NCBI GenBank assembly: GCA_013141175.1
Contig: JABFRN010000001.1
Span: forward strand, 1,999,444 to 2,063,443
Direction of reading: 5' to 3'
DNA from: Lysobacter sp.
Lineage (GTDB): Bacteria > Pseudomonadota > Gammaproteobacteria > Xanthomonadales > Xanthomonadaceae
DNA length: 64,000 nt
Part shown: positions 25,292-34,208 of the stretch, in pieces
Numbering within the stretch: position 1 is the stretch's first letter
How the letters are laid out: each line of letters begins with the position of its first letter
Translations under genes and position numbers: made by a program
The notes under the pieces: model-generated
Seen by the model: only the letters and a program-made list of their open reading frames with translations
Database searches by the model: none
Told to the model about the DNA's origin: nothing

Positions 25292-25442
25292 GCCCCTCAT
25301 CCGGCCTTCGGCCACCTTCTCCCCGCGTTGCGGGGAGAAGGGCGAAAGATCGGCTTGCTGGTGATGCCTCGTGCTTGGATCGCTCATGCGCTCCCCGCTC
25401 CCCGCGTGCGGGGAGCGGGTGGCCGCAGGGCGGGTGAGGGGC
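25292..25442. repeat. Two inverted copies of a palindromic intergenic repeat
   Basis: Copy one (25292-25342) begins GCCCCTCAT and contains the hairpin CTCCCCGCGTTGCGGGGAG. Copy two (25390-25442) is in the opposite direction, ends GGGTGAGGGGC, and holds CTCCCCGCGTGCGGGGAG. The rest of the 404-base gap (25247-25650) shows no gene. Such pairs are typical dispersed REP-like elements of this bacterial group. Confidence 0.8.
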
Positions 25443-25650
25443 GGCTGCCGAAGTGGCCGCTCAGAACGCCTTGTCGATTTGTATCGGCACGGCTGGTTTG
25501 CGGAATCCAAGCAGTCGTCACAAGTCGCAGTCTGCGCCTGCATGAGGATTTTCCACTTGCGATCCTTGGGCGTTGCGAACGGCGTCTAAGGCTGCGGGGC
25601 CGCGACATCCAGCGGTTACGATAACGCCATCGTTCGCCAGCGGAGTCGCG

Positions 25651-26367
25651 ATGAGTCTCTCACCCACGCGTGTCGTTCTATGGGTCTCGCTCATGGCGAG
25701 TGTGCTGGTGTATGTCGTGTTGCTGCCCGCACAACATGCCGCATCGATTCGCAGTGATGATGAACCGTGGATCGGACTTCCTGACACCGGCATGGATGCC
25801 TCGAAAATTGGCGTGCGCTGGTTGCTGCGGCTACCGTATGGCACTTTGATGAGCGAAAATGAGTTCGATCAGCTGAAGCTGCTTTGCGGTAATGGCGATA
25901 CATTCATCCGTGAACGCTACATCGCCCATATCGGTAGAAACGCTTGGGAGCCGTTCCTCGACGTACAAATCGATGTACAGGGCGAATGGCTTGAGATCGC
26001 CATGCGTGATGGATCGCCGCTCCCTGCGCCATCCGCGCCGCCTGACGCGGACGATGCTTCCAGTCAGGCGCTGCCGCTTCGACCCATTGTCAGAATGCGC
26101 ATGCAGAAAGACGATGCTGGGCCGATGCAGCAAGCATGGCGACAACCGGCACTGTGGCACGCCGAGCAAAACATGAATGCATTCAGTTGTCGTGACGGGA
26201 ACCCTGTTTTTCTCGAAGCGTGCATCAACAATCGCTACGCGGCCCGATTCCGGAATTGCGATGCCGAGGCAGGCGTGCCGACGCAGCAACTGTGGCAAGC
26301 GGTGAATAGGCTGCTGCCCGCATTGGGTGGAACCCGCCGAGAGGGAGCAATGCGCGCGCCGCAGTAA
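25651..26367 (+). CDS. Hypothetical exported or membrane-anchored protein
   Basis: 238 residues; CGGAG five bases before the start. One hydrophobic N-terminal segment (VVLWVSLMASVLVYVVLLPA) is an anchor or signal. The remainder has four cysteines in the second half and central acidic and Pro-rich stretches (PAPSAPPDADDASS). Base composition is less GC-rich than in the neighbours, hinting at transfer. No family recognised. The next gene is convergent, its stop six bases away. Confidence 0.68.
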   Translation: MSLSPTRVVLWVSLMASVLVYVVLLPAQHAASIRSDDEPWIGLPDTGMDASKIGVRWLLRLPYGTLMSENEFDQLKLLCGNGDTFIRERYIAHIGRNAWEPFLDVQIDVQGEWLEIAMRDGSPLPAPSAPPDADDASSQALPLRPIVRMRMQKDDAGPMQQAWRQPALWHAEQNMNAFSCRDGNPVFLEACINNRYAARFRNCDAEAGVPTQQLWQAVNRLLPALGGTRREGAMRAPQ

Positions 26368-26373
26368 GACACA

Positions 26374-27279
26374 TCAATTGCGATGCGCCGCAGCATTCGA
26401 AACGCGTTCGATATCCAAAACCATCGCATCGACAGCCTCAGACCACGCCCCAAGATCGAAATTCTGCGGATCGTCGTGCCCACCGGGGTACGGGGTGTCG
26501 ATCACGGCGTGGTAAGCGGGAATGAGCCATTCGCCGGCACGTACACTGGCGGCGATGTAGGTCAGGGCAAGCAGATGCATCTGCTTGGGCGTGAAGCCCG
26601 GGTCTTGTGCGATCCGGTCGTTGACGCAGTGGCCTTCGGCGTTCGCCAGTGGCGCATCGGCCTCGACCTCCGGGCGGCGCAGCTGCACGTTTTCGATATG
26701 CAGGAATCTGCCCCGCGTGCTTTCGCCGATCGTCATTTCGTGTTTCGTGGCGCGCCATGGCACGGAGAACGTGCGGCCCTGCGGCGAATAGGCGGCGCCG
26801 TCGCGGGTCAGATAGAGATGCGCCTGCTTCGATGATTCCCACGTAGTGGCCGTGTTCCACATTGCGTCCGGGGCGTCGCTGTCGTCGGGAAAATCTTCGC
26901 GCGTGCACAGGATGTCGCTGGTGTCGTGGATGACGAAATACAGCGCCGGATGAGCGGGCTCGCCTTCGGTTGTGGAGAGCGGTTCGTCGAGGCCGCCGCC
27001 GAGGCGTGTTTCCTGAATGCCCTGTGCTTGCAGATAGTGCCTGAGTGCCGATCGACGGATGGAAACGGGTTGACCGATGCGTGCCGCCAAATGGGCGGGA
27101 AGTTGGGCTTCGGTGTCCGCGACGGCGCCGCCTTTGCCGACGGTGCGCAGCAGGCAGGCCGCTTGTTGCAGTGCCGTGCCTTGATAGCCGAGGTTGGCTT
27201 CGTCCCAGCGGCAGGCTTTGCTCCAGGCTGCGGAGGGAAAGATGCACAGCAGCACAAAAGTCATGCGAGTGAATGACAT
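26374..27279 (-). CDS. Secreted N-acetylmuramoyl-L-alanine amidase-like protein
   Basis: 301 residues; GGAG eight bases before the start at 27279. Signal peptide (MTFVLLCIFPSAAWS). An amidase/PGRP-like fold is suggested by LYFVIHDTSD (compare the IVIHHTA zinc-ligand strand of Amidase_2), HLYLTRDG, and a late GHDDPQNFDLGAW resembling the closing DPGxxF motif; a helix QMHLLALTYIAASVRAGEWLIPAYHAVI precedes it. It would then cleave peptidoglycan stems in the periplasm, but the zinc-ligand set is not complete by eye, so this is tentative. GC content is a little lower than in the surroundings. Confidence 0.5.
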   Translation of the reverse strand: MSFTRMTFVLLCIFPSAAWSKACRWDEANLGYQGTALQQAACLLRTVGKGGAVADTEAQLPAHLAARIGQPVSIRRSALRHYLQAQGIQETRLGGGLDEPLSTTEGEPAHPALYFVIHDTSDILCTREDFPDDSDAPDAMWNTATTWESSKQAHLYLTRDGAAYSPQGRTFSVPWRATKHEMTIGESTRGRFLHIENVQLRRPEVEADAPLANAEGHCVNDRIAQDPGFTPKQMHLLALTYIAASVRAGEWLIPAYHAVIDTPYPGGHDDPQNFDLGAWSEAVDAMVLDIERVSNAAAHRN

Positions 27280-27384
27280 CGAAGCAGCTCCTTGATCAGC
27301 ATCTGGCCCAGTCACTGGTCTGGGCGCACTCCGCTTCATCTTGATGAAAATCGATCAGATCGATCGGTGGGCGCCGTTGTTTTT

Positions 27385-27476
27385 CGTCATTCCCGCGAAC
27401 GCGGGAACCCAGTGTCTTTGGCGCGTTGTAGGCCGCATCAAAGTCGCTGGATCCCCGCTTTCGCGGGGATGGCGAC
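27385..27476. repeat. Palindromic intergenic repeat (paired hairpins, MITE-like)
   Basis: Two facing hairpins: CATTCCCGCGAACGCGGGAA (27388-27407) and ATCCCCGCTTTCGCGGGGAT (27451-27470), joined by about 40 bases that include AGTGTCTTTG. Together they form an imperfect 90-base inverted repeat of a type seen many times per genome in Gram-negative bacteria. The rest of the 27280-27553 gap shows no gene. Confidence 0.8.
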
Positions 27477-27553
27477 GCTTATCATCGACTTTCCAAAGAG
27501 GGTGACCGATCTCTGATCCATGGCACAGGCTACAACGCTACGAAAATGCTCTT

Positions 27554-29287
27554 TCAAAATATCCAACTCTCTCCGGCGGCCATCATCGCGCGTTCGCCCA
27601 GCGTTTTTTTCGCGCCGCTCAATTGTTCGCTGTGCTCGCCGCGCAGCGCGACGGGCACAGCGAAGGTGATGGCGTTCGCCGGATCGAGGTTGATCACCAC
27701 CCACGTCTCACGACCATCGCTGCGCGCCTGCAGCACCCATGCGTGGGTTTCGGCGACGGGGTAGTAGCGCAGTTCCTGCGGTTGCTGCAGGTTGGGGTTA
27801 TGGCGGCGTACGGCGAGCAGGCGTTTGTAGTGATTGAACAGCGAGGCCGGATCGGCCTGCTGCGCGGCGACGGAATGGCCTTTGCCGCGCAGCGAGGCCC
27901 AATACCGCGACCACCATGCGCCCTGGTCGCCGCGATAGCCCTGCGGTGCGGGCAGGTCGATCCAGTTGCGGCCGGTGGCGTTGAAGCCGGCGTTGGCGTC
28001 GTCGGTCCATTGCATCGGCGCGCGGCGATAGCGGTCTTCGCCGATGTCGTGCTGCGACATGCCGATTTCCTCGCCGTAGTAGAGATAGGCGGTGCCGGGA
28101 CTGGTCAGCAGCAGGCTGGCGGCGATTTTCGCCTTGGCGGTGCTGTCCTGCAGCGAATGCATGATCCTGTTCTTGTCGTGATTGGTGAGGAACGGCGAGA
28201 AATAGCCCATCGGCGCGGCGGCGGCGCGTTGTTGCAGGTTGCTCCACAGATCGTCGCGGTGTTTGTCGGCGGGCGTGTCGCTGAGCGTTCCGAAATCGGC
28301 GGCGCGCACCGATGCCGGATTGAGGATGCCGATCACCAGATCGCCGAAATCGAAATCGAAGGCGCTATCGAGGCCGTGCCCACCGTCGCGGTATCGACCG
28401 ACGACATCCAGCGATGCCCACGCTTCCGCGACGAGCACCGCGTCGGGATTGATCGCTTTGACGCGCCGGGTGAAGCCGGTCCAGTAGTCGATGGTGGCCT
28501 GCGTATCCGCCTGCTTCGACAGCGCGCCGTCTTCGATCGCGTAACGCACGGCGTCGAGGCGGAAACCGTCGACGCCTTTCTTCAACCAGAAGGCGGCGAG
28601 CGCATCGAGTTCGGCGACGACTTTCGGATTGCGCAGATTCACGTCGGGCTGCGAGCCGCCGAACGCACCGTAGTAGTACGCCTTGCGGGTTGCGTTCCAG
28701 TGCCACACCGCTTCGGGATTCGATTGGTTCGACCACGCCTGGCCCCAGCCTGCGGGCCGCTGGTCGCGCCAGATGAAATAGTCTTCGTAACCCGGTTCCT
28801 TGCGTGCGGACTTGAGGAACCAGTCGTGCTGGTCGGAAATGTGGTTCAGCACCAGATCGAGGATGACCTTGATGCCGCGCCGGTGCGATTCGGCGACGAA
28901 ATGCTCGAACTCGGCCATCGTCCCGTAGTCGCGCTCGACGTTGTGGAAATCCTGGAAGTCGTAGCCGTGGTACGACGGCGCCTCGAACATCGGCGTCAGC
29001 CAGATCGCGTCGACGCCGAAGTCCTTGAGGTGATCGAGCTTCGATGTCATGCCGTTGAAGTCGCCATTGCCGTCGCCGTCCGAATCCTTGAAGGACCGCG
29101 GCCAGATCTCGTAGACCGTGGCGGCATTCCACCAGCGCTGCGTGCCGGCATCGAAGGTCAGCGATTGATGGTCGGGCGCAGGCATGGCCGGTGCGGTCGC
29201 CGTCATCGGCGGCGGCGCGTCGAGACTGGACTGCGCAGTGCAGCCGAGCAGGAGAGTGGCGAGTAGGGCAGTGGCGAACGTTTTCAC
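27554..29287 (-). CDS. GH13 alpha-amylase/alpha-glucosidase family lipoprotein
   Basis: 577 residues from a GTG with CGGAG nine bases upstream (ATG at 29320 is an alternative). Lipobox LLLGC (Cys16) predicts a periplasmic or outer-membrane lipoprotein. GH13 motifs in order: YEIWPRSFKDSDGDGNGDF, DAIWLTPMF, DLVLNHISDQH, GFRLDAVRY with nucleophile Asp245, VLVAEAW with acid/base Glu288, and FLTNHDKNRI with Asp371. The oligo-1,6-glucosidase-like start and AYLYYGEEIGM strand suggest action on short alpha-glucosides. C-terminal all-beta domain follows. It stands alone, with the repeat element downstream. Confidence 0.93.
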   Translation of the reverse strand: MKTFATALLATLLLGCTAQSSLDAPPPMTATAPAMPAPDHQSLTFDAGTQRWWNAATVYEIWPRSFKDSDGDGNGDFNGMTSKLDHLKDFGVDAIWLTPMFEAPSYHGYDFQDFHNVERDYGTMAEFEHFVAESHRRGIKVILDLVLNHISDQHDWFLKSARKEPGYEDYFIWRDQRPAGWGQAWSNQSNPEAVWHWNATRKAYYYGAFGGSQPDVNLRNPKVVAELDALAAFWLKKGVDGFRLDAVRYAIEDGALSKQADTQATIDYWTGFTRRVKAINPDAVLVAEAWASLDVVGRYRDGGHGLDSAFDFDFGDLVIGILNPASVRAADFGTLSDTPADKHRDDLWSNLQQRAAAAPMGYFSPFLTNHDKNRIMHSLQDSTAKAKIAASLLLTSPGTAYLYYGEEIGMSQHDIGEDRYRRAPMQWTDDANAGFNATGRNWIDLPAPQGYRGDQGAWWSRYWASLRGKGHSVAAQQADPASLFNHYKRLLAVRRHNPNLQQPQELRYYPVAETHAWVLQARSDGRETWVVINLDPANAITFAVPVALRGEHSEQLSGAKKTLGERAMMAAGESWIF

Positions 29288-29342
29288 CGACGGTGTCTCC
29301 GGGTTTCGATAGCGAAGCATGCAGGGATGGTCGGCATCGTAG

Positions 29343-29756
29343 TCAGGCGCGTTGCCCGAACAGCCGCATGCACAGCGCGACGCCGAGTCCCCACGCGCCG
29401 TTGAGCAGCAGTGCGCCGCCGATCAGCGTGCCGTTGAGCGCGATGCCCTTGATCGGAAACACCACGAACCATGCGACCAGGCTGGGCAGGACCGCGCCGA
29501 GGACCAGCGCGAGCAGCCAGTGCGCTGTGCCGATGCGTTTGTGGATCAAGGCCCACAGTGCGATGCCCCACAGCCCGCCCCAGAACGCGAGCGACACCAC
29601 TTTGGGCACGCCGAGCGGCGGCGTGGGGTCCATGTTCCAGGCGGCGGTCGGCACTTTGCCGGCCAGATGCAGCAACTGCAGCAGGCCCTGATGGAACAGC
29701 AGCGTGGCGATGAAGCCGGCGAGAAAGGCGAACACCAGCGTTTTCGGTTTGAACAC
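29343..29756 (-). CDS. Four-helix membrane protein of unknown function
   Basis: 137 residues with four hydrophobic segments (LVFAFLAGFIATLLFHQGLL, VVSLAFWGGLWGIALWALI, WLLALVLGAVLPSLVAWFVV, GTLIGGALLLNGAWGLGVAL). Resembles small conserved inner-membrane proteins of Proteobacteria; no functional residue stands out. It begins 54 bases after the MarR-GNAT gene on the same strand. Confidence 0.75.
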   Translation of the reverse strand: MFKPKTLVFAFLAGFIATLLFHQGLLQLLHLAGKVPTAAWNMDPTPPLGVPKVVSLAFWGGLWGIALWALIHKRIGTAHWLLALVLGAVLPSLVAWFVVFPIKGIALNGTLIGGALLLNGAWGLGVALCMRLFGQRA

Positions 29757-29810
29757 GACGCGGCTCCTGTGCGGGCAGGTCCGCAGGATACGCCGAGGCG
29801 CAGGCGTTGG

Positions 29811-30782
29811 TCAGGGTGCGGAAGACGCGGCCTGCGGGTCGCGCCACACCATGTAGACGTCGGCGCGGTCGTAGTGCGAGTCGGGCTTGATCGATGCCTG
29901 GTGCTCGAAGCCCATGCTTTCGTACAGGCGCACCGCTGGCGTCAGTTTGCTGTTGGTTTCCAGGAACAGCCGAAGACCGCGACGCTGGCGGAATTCGGCG
30001 ATCGCCGCTTCCATCAGCGCACGACCGATACCCAGGCCCTGGCGTTGTTCGTCGACCGCCATCTTGGTGAGTTCGTAGACGCCGTCGGATTCGAGCAGCA
30101 GCGCGCAGGTGCCGATGACGTCATCGCCCAGCATCGCGAACAGGATCGCTCCGCCGGACTGCAGGATTTCCGCTTCAGGATTCGACAGCACGCGATGGTC
30201 GATTTCCTCGACGTAGAAATATTTGCGCAGCCAGGCTTCGTTGAGCCGGTAGAAGTGTTCGCACAGCGCTGGATCGAACGGCACGATCCGCAGCGCGGAG
30301 CGGTCCTGCATGGCCGCGCGCGCGACGATGGTGCCCGCGAGCGTCGGCACGAGCACGCTCTCGAAGGCGGTCAGCGTCTGCAGCAGGTCGATGCCCTGTT
30401 CGCGGCAATGCTGCGCGAACAGATCCTCGATCGCGCGCCACAGCGGTTTCGCGGCGCGCAGATCGGTGTCCGCGCGCGGGGTCAGCGCCAGCCGCCGACG
30501 GCGTTTGTCGGCCGGGTCGACGACGACCTCCAGCCAGCCCTGGTCGGTGAGCTTGTCGGCGAGTTGGCTCACCGCCGAATGGGTCTGGCCGATCGCTTCG
30601 GCGATCTCGCCGACGGTCAGCGGCCCACGATCGTGGAGGATGCGCAGCAGCGGAAGCCAGCGCCCCTGGATGTCGAGACCGCTGTGGCGATAGACCTCGT
30701 CGGCGGTGGCGTAGAGGCGGTCGCTGACCGCGCGCATGCGGCTGCCGAGGGCGATCAGTCCGAGTTGGGTGATGTATTCCAT
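29811..30782 (-). CDS. MarR-type regulator fused to a GNAT acetyltransferase
   Basis: 323 residues. Residues 1-150 carry a MarR winged helix (LTVGEIAEAIGQTHSAVSQLADKLTDQGWLEVVVDPADKRRRRLALT). Residues 165-310 carry a GNAT domain with the acetyl-CoA loop QRQGLGIGRALM and the C-terminal strand LFLETNSKLTPAVRLYESMGF. This fusion is a known family; it may sense a metabolite and acetylate a small molecule or protein. It is divergent from ntrB; the 103-base gap contains the NtrC site and AT-rich TATTTATGTAAGTAATAACATAT, which may be its own promoter. Confidence 0.93.
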   Translation of the reverse strand: MEYITQLGLIALGSRMRAVSDRLYATADEVYRHSGLDIQGRWLPLLRILHDRGPLTVGEIAEAIGQTHSAVSQLADKLTDQGWLEVVVDPADKRRRRLALTPRADTDLRAAKPLWRAIEDLFAQHCREQGIDLLQTLTAFESVLVPTLAGTIVARAAMQDRSALRIVPFDPALCEHFYRLNEAWLRKYFYVEEIDHRVLSNPEAEILQSGGAILFAMLGDDVIGTCALLLESDGVYELTKMAVDEQRQGLGIGRALMEAAIAEFRQRRGLRLFLETNSKLTPAVRLYESMGFEHQASIKPDSHYDRADVYMVWRDPQAASSAP

Positions 30783-30868
30783 GGCGATAAAATAGTATTT
30801 ATGTAAGTAATAACATATTTGCTCGTGTCTGGATTCGCAAGCAGTTTCACTCGCGCCCGGGCTTGATT

Positions 30869-30885
30869 TGCACTAGATTGGTGCA
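30869..30885. promoter_or_regulatory. NtrC-binding site at the ntrB start
   Basis: TGCACT, five bases (AGATT), GGTGCA: an exact match to the enteric NtrC consensus TGCACY-N5-GGTGCA. It ends one base before the ATG of ntrB. At this position bound NtrC should block transcription of ntrBC, giving autorepression as known for the internal ntrB promoter of enteric bacteria. Confidence 0.8.
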
Positions 30886-31968
30886 ATGTCTGCCGAGGCC
30901 GTATTTCCCGATGCCCATGTCTTCGATGTTCTGGCCACACCGGTCGCCTGGTGTGACGGCGAGGGGCGGGTGCTGGGCGGCAATCTGGCGTTCGCGCGCT
31001 GGCTGGGCGTGAGCCAGCGCCGCCTGCCGGGGATGCCGCTGGCGGCGTTCGAGGTGGAAGGCCAGCGGCTGGCGCGGATTCTCGACGAGGCGCCCGTCGG
31101 CGAGCAGATCCGGCTGCGTCGGCTGCACTTTGCGTTCCCCGGCAGCGACACCCGGCCGTATGCGGACGCCCTGCTGTCGCAGCGCGCGGACGGCGGCTGG
31201 TGGATCGAGGCGCATCCGGTCGATGAATTCCCCGGCGACGACCCGGCCACGGTGCTGCCGTCCGCGCTGTCGGCGGCGCTCAAAGGCCTGGCGCACGAAT
31301 TGCGCAACCCGCTTGCCGGACTGAAGGGCGCGGCGCAGCTGCTGGCGCGGCGGGTCGAGAGCGACGAGGCGCGCGAGCTCACCGGACTGATCGAATCCGA
31401 AGTCGCGCGGCTGACCGAGCTGATCGACCGCCTGCTGTCGCCGCAGCCGGCGCGCGCGCACGAGGCGCTGAACATCCATGTCGTGCTGGAACGTGTGCTG
31501 CGCCTCGCCGAAAGCGATGCCGGTTGGGCGGTCAAACTGGTTCGCGACTACGACCCGTCGCTGCCGGAATTGCCCGGCGATGCCGACCGGCTGACCCAGG
31601 CGGTGTGGAATCTGGTACGCAATGCGATCGAAGCCGGCGCCGCGAGCGTCAGCCTGCGCACGCGCGTGGAGCACGGCGTGCGCATCGGCGATGCGGCGCA
31701 TGCGCGCGCGCTGCGGCTGGAGATTTCCGACGACGGTCGCGGCGTGCCGGAGGCGCTGGCCGAGCAGGTGTTCCTGCCGCTGGTCAGCGGTCGCGCCGAA
31801 GGCACCGGTCTGGGGCTCGCGCTGGCGCAGCAGGTCGCGCGCGAGCACCGCGGTTCGCTGAGTTATCGATCGCGTGCGGGCCACACCGTCTTCACCCTGC
31901 TGCTGCCGTTCGCGCCGCTGGCGCACGACGATCACGATCACATGAAGACACGCAACGATGACCGCTGA
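30886..31968 (+). CDS. ntrB: Nitrogen regulation sensor histidine kinase NtrB
   Basis: 360 residues, the usual NtrB length. PAS-like sensor domain in residues 1-120 (HVFDVLATPVAWCDGEGRV). Phospho-acceptor His137 in GLAHELRNPLAGLKGAAQLL, the NtrB form of the H-box. ATP-binding domain with N-box WNLVRNAIEAGA, G-boxes DDGRGVPEAL and GTGLGLALAQQVA. It phosphorylates or dephosphorylates NtrC according to PII status in the cytoplasm. No membrane segment is present. It overlaps ntrC by 11 bases. An exact NtrC site touches its start codon. Confidence 0.95.
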   Translation: MSAEAVFPDAHVFDVLATPVAWCDGEGRVLGGNLAFARWLGVSQRRLPGMPLAAFEVEGQRLARILDEAPVGEQIRLRRLHFAFPGSDTRPYADALLSQRADGGWWIEAHPVDEFPGDDPATVLPSALSAALKGLAHELRNPLAGLKGAAQLLARRVESDEARELTGLIESEVARLTELIDRLLSPQPARAHEALNIHVVLERVLRLAESDAGWAVKLVRDYDPSLPELPGDADRLTQAVWNLVRNAIEAGAASVSLRTRVEHGVRIGDAAHARALRLEISDDGRGVPEALAEQVFLPLVSGRAEGTGLGLALAQQVAREHRGSLSYRSRAGHTVFTLLLPFAPLAHDDHDHMKTRNDDR

Positions 31969-33415
31969 TCACGACACCAATACCGAGTCGATCTGGGTCG
32001 TCGACGACGACCGCTCGGTGCGCTTCGTGCTCGCCACCGCGCTGCGCGAAGCGGGTTACGCGGTGACCGCTTTCGATTCCGCGCGCGCGGTGCTCGATGC
32101 CATCGCGGTGCGCCCGGTGCCGGATCTGCTGTTCACGGATGTGCGCATGCCCGGCGACGACGGTCTGGTGCTGCTGGATGCGATCAAGGCGCGGCATCCG
32201 CAATTGCCGGTGATCGTGATGAGCGCGTACACCGACATCGCCAGCACCGCCGGTGCGTTCCGTGGTGGCGCGCACGAATTCCTGTCGAAACCTTTCGACC
32301 TCGATGCGGCGGTCGCGCTCGCGGCGCAGGCGCTCGCGCCCGGGCGCGAGCGCGGCAACGACGCGGACGATGCCGGTGCGGCGTTCGATGCGCGCGTGCC
32401 GGTCACCGACGCGCTGGTCGGCGATACACCGGCGATGCAGGCGCTGTTCCGCGCCATCGGCCGGCTGGCGCAGGCGCCGCTGGGAGTGCTGGTCACCGGC
32501 GAAACCGGCACCGGCAAGGAACTGGTGGCGCGCGCGCTGCATCGCGAATCGCCGCGCGCGCGCAAGCCGTTCGTCGCGCTCAATACCGCAGCGATTCCGT
32601 CGGAGTTGCTGGAAAGCGAACTGTTCGGCCACGAGACCGGCGCGTTCACCGGCGCCAGCAAGCGTCACATCGGCCGCTTCGAGCAGGCCGACGGCGGCAC
32701 CTTGTTTCTCGACGAAATCGGCGACATGCCGCTGCCGCTGCAGACGCGGTTGCTGCGCGTGCTCGCCGAGAACGAGTTCTTCCGCGTCGGCGGGCGCGAA
32801 CTGATCCGCGTCGATGTGCGGGTGATCGCGGCGACCCATCAGGATCTCAACGCGCGGGTCGCCGAAGGCCGCTTCCGCGCCGATCTGCTGCACCGTCTCG
32901 ACGTGGTGCGGCTGCCGCTGCCGCCGCTGCGCGCGCGGCGCGATGACATTCCGCGTCTGGCCGAGCGCTTCCTGCGCGCGGCTGCCGGCAAATTCGATGC
33001 GCCGGTGAAACGCTTCGCGCCCGCCGCGCTGCAGCGGCTGCACGCGCACGACTGGCCGGGCAATGTGCGCGAACTGGAAAACCTGTGCTGGCGGATGGCC
33101 GCGCTGGCGCCCGGCGATGTGATCGTCCCGGAAGATTTCGACGATGCGTTCGGCGCGCAGATTGTGGATGCAGCGTCGACATCGGCCGCGTCGGACTGGC
33201 AAACAGCGCTCGGCGCTTGGGCGCGCGCGCGTCTCGATGCGGGCGAACGCGATCTGCATGCCGCCGCGCGCGCGCGCTTCGACCAGGTGCTGTTCGACGC
33301 CGCGTTGGCGCATACCGGCGGTCATCGTTCCGAAGCGGCGGCGAAACTCGGTCTCGGCCGCAACACGCTGACCCGCAAACTCGGCTCCGGGCGCAAGCCG
33401 CGTCGACCTGCCTGA
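31958..33415 (+). CDS. ntrC: Nitrogen regulation response regulator NtrC (sigma-54 activator)
   Basis: 485 residues. Receiver domain (about 12-125): VVDDDRSVRFVL with Asp61 in LLFTDVRMPG and Lys in FLSKPFD. AAA+ domain: Walker A GETGTGKELVAR, GAFTGA loop at 228-233 that contacts sigma-54, Walker B GGTLFLDEIGD, arginine region FRADLLHRLDVVRLPLPPLRARRDDI. C-terminal Fis-type helix-turn-helix HTGGHRSEAAAKLGLGRNTLTRKL. The gene is translated with ntrB. Expected targets are glnA and glnK-amtB; the amtB 3' end is at the left edge of the window, 30 kb away. Confidence 0.96.
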   Translation: MTADHDTNTESIWVVDDDRSVRFVLATALREAGYAVTAFDSARAVLDAIAVRPVPDLLFTDVRMPGDDGLVLLDAIKARHPQLPVIVMSAYTDIASTAGAFRGGAHEFLSKPFDLDAAVALAAQALAPGRERGNDADDAGAAFDARVPVTDALVGDTPAMQALFRAIGRLAQAPLGVLVTGETGTGKELVARALHRESPRARKPFVALNTAAIPSELLESELFGHETGAFTGASKRHIGRFEQADGGTLFLDEIGDMPLPLQTRLLRVLAENEFFRVGGRELIRVDVRVIAATHQDLNARVAEGRFRADLLHRLDVVRLPLPPLRARRDDIPRLAERFLRAAAGKFDAPVKRFAPAALQRLHAHDWPGNVRELENLCWRMAALAPGDVIVPEDFDDAFGAQIVDAASTSAASDWQTALGAWARARLDAGERDLHAAARARFDQVLFDAALAHTGGHRSEAAAKLGLGRNTLTRKLGSGRKPRRPA

Positions 33416-33500
33416 ACCCCGGCATGCGTCGTTGGCGCATAACGATGACATGACGATCGTTCGCTTAAGATCGCGTTTCCCGCTTTGCAGGAATCCCACC

Positions 33501-34055
33501 ATGGCACCGATCCGCGTCCTCGCGATCACGACCCTCTCTGCCGCGCTCGCCGCCTGCGCCAGCGCGCCGCCGCCGAAACCGCCCGCGCCACAGCATCGCA
33601 TCCAGCGCGCGGTCGCCAATATCGCGCCGGTGTCCGCGAGTCTGGTCAGCGGTCGTCTCTCGATCACCGCAGTGGACGGTGGCGTGCGCATCGAAGGCGA
33701 ACTCGGCGGACTCGGTCGCGGCGGCAGCCATGCGATCCACGTGCACGAGCGCGGCGACTGCAGCGCCGCCGACGGCAGCAGCGCCGGCGGCCACTTCAAT
33801 CCCGAGGTCGCCGCGCACGGACGCGCCGGCAGCGGCGCGCATCATCTCGGCGACATGGACAATCTTTCCGCGAACCACGCAGGTGTCGCTGCGGTGAATC
33901 TCCGACTGCTGGGCGTCACTCTCGGCAGCGGCGGCGCCAACGACATCCTCGGCCGCGCGCTGGTGGTCCACGCCGGCCCCGACGACTACACCAGCCAGCC
34001 TGCCGGCAATTCCGGCCCGCGCGTGGGCTGCGGGGTGATCGAGATGGCGATGTGA
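33501..34055 (+). CDS. sodC: Cu/Zn superoxide dismutase, periplasmic lipoprotein
   Basis: 184 residues; AGGAA eight bases upstream fixes the start. Lipobox LAAC at about residue 17-20 predicts a lipoprotein. Metal ligands are in AIHVHERGDCS, GGHFNP, AHHLGDMDNL and VVHAGPDD, with the family disulphide (GDCS with RVGCGVIE near the end). It converts superoxide to peroxide and oxygen in the periplasm. It has its own ribosome site 85 bases after ntrC; a hairpin follows. Confidence 0.96.
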   Translation: MAPIRVLAITTLSAALAACASAPPPKPPAPQHRIQRAVANIAPVSASLVSGRLSITAVDGGVRIEGELGGLGRGGSHAIHVHERGDCSAADGSSAGGHFNPEVAAHGRAGSGAHHLGDMDNLSANHAGVAAVNLRLLGVTLGSGGANDILGRALVVHAGPDDYTSQPAGNSGPRVGCGVIEMAM

Positions 34056-34152
34056 TGCGACGTTGGCGGCGGATGCGCGCAGGTCGTTGGGACCCGTCGT
34101 CCTGATCCGGCGACATCGGGCCAGCGTCTGTCCGCGTCGCCCGGGACTCCGC

Positions 34153-34182
34153 GAAGGCCCGGGGTCTGGTGCCCGGGCCTTC
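34153..34182. terminator. Hairpin between sodC and the convergent gene
   Basis: Perfect 11-bp stem (34153-34163 with 34172-34182; GAAGGCCCGGG) and an eight-base loop, in the 153-base gap between convergent stops; no T run. Confidence 0.6.
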
Positions 34183-34208
34183 ACGGTCCTGGTATCGGAT
34201 CTGCCTCG

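Noticed and set aside
25292-25442. Rho-independent terminator of the capA operon
   Set aside because: The hairpins are parts of a dispersed palindromic repeat in two orientations and have no T run; they may stop transcription but are better called repeats.
30855-30875. Possible sigma-54 promoter upstream of ntrB
   Set aside because: The GG and GC dinucleotides are nine bases apart instead of ten and the TGGCAC block is poor; only the NtrC site is convincing.
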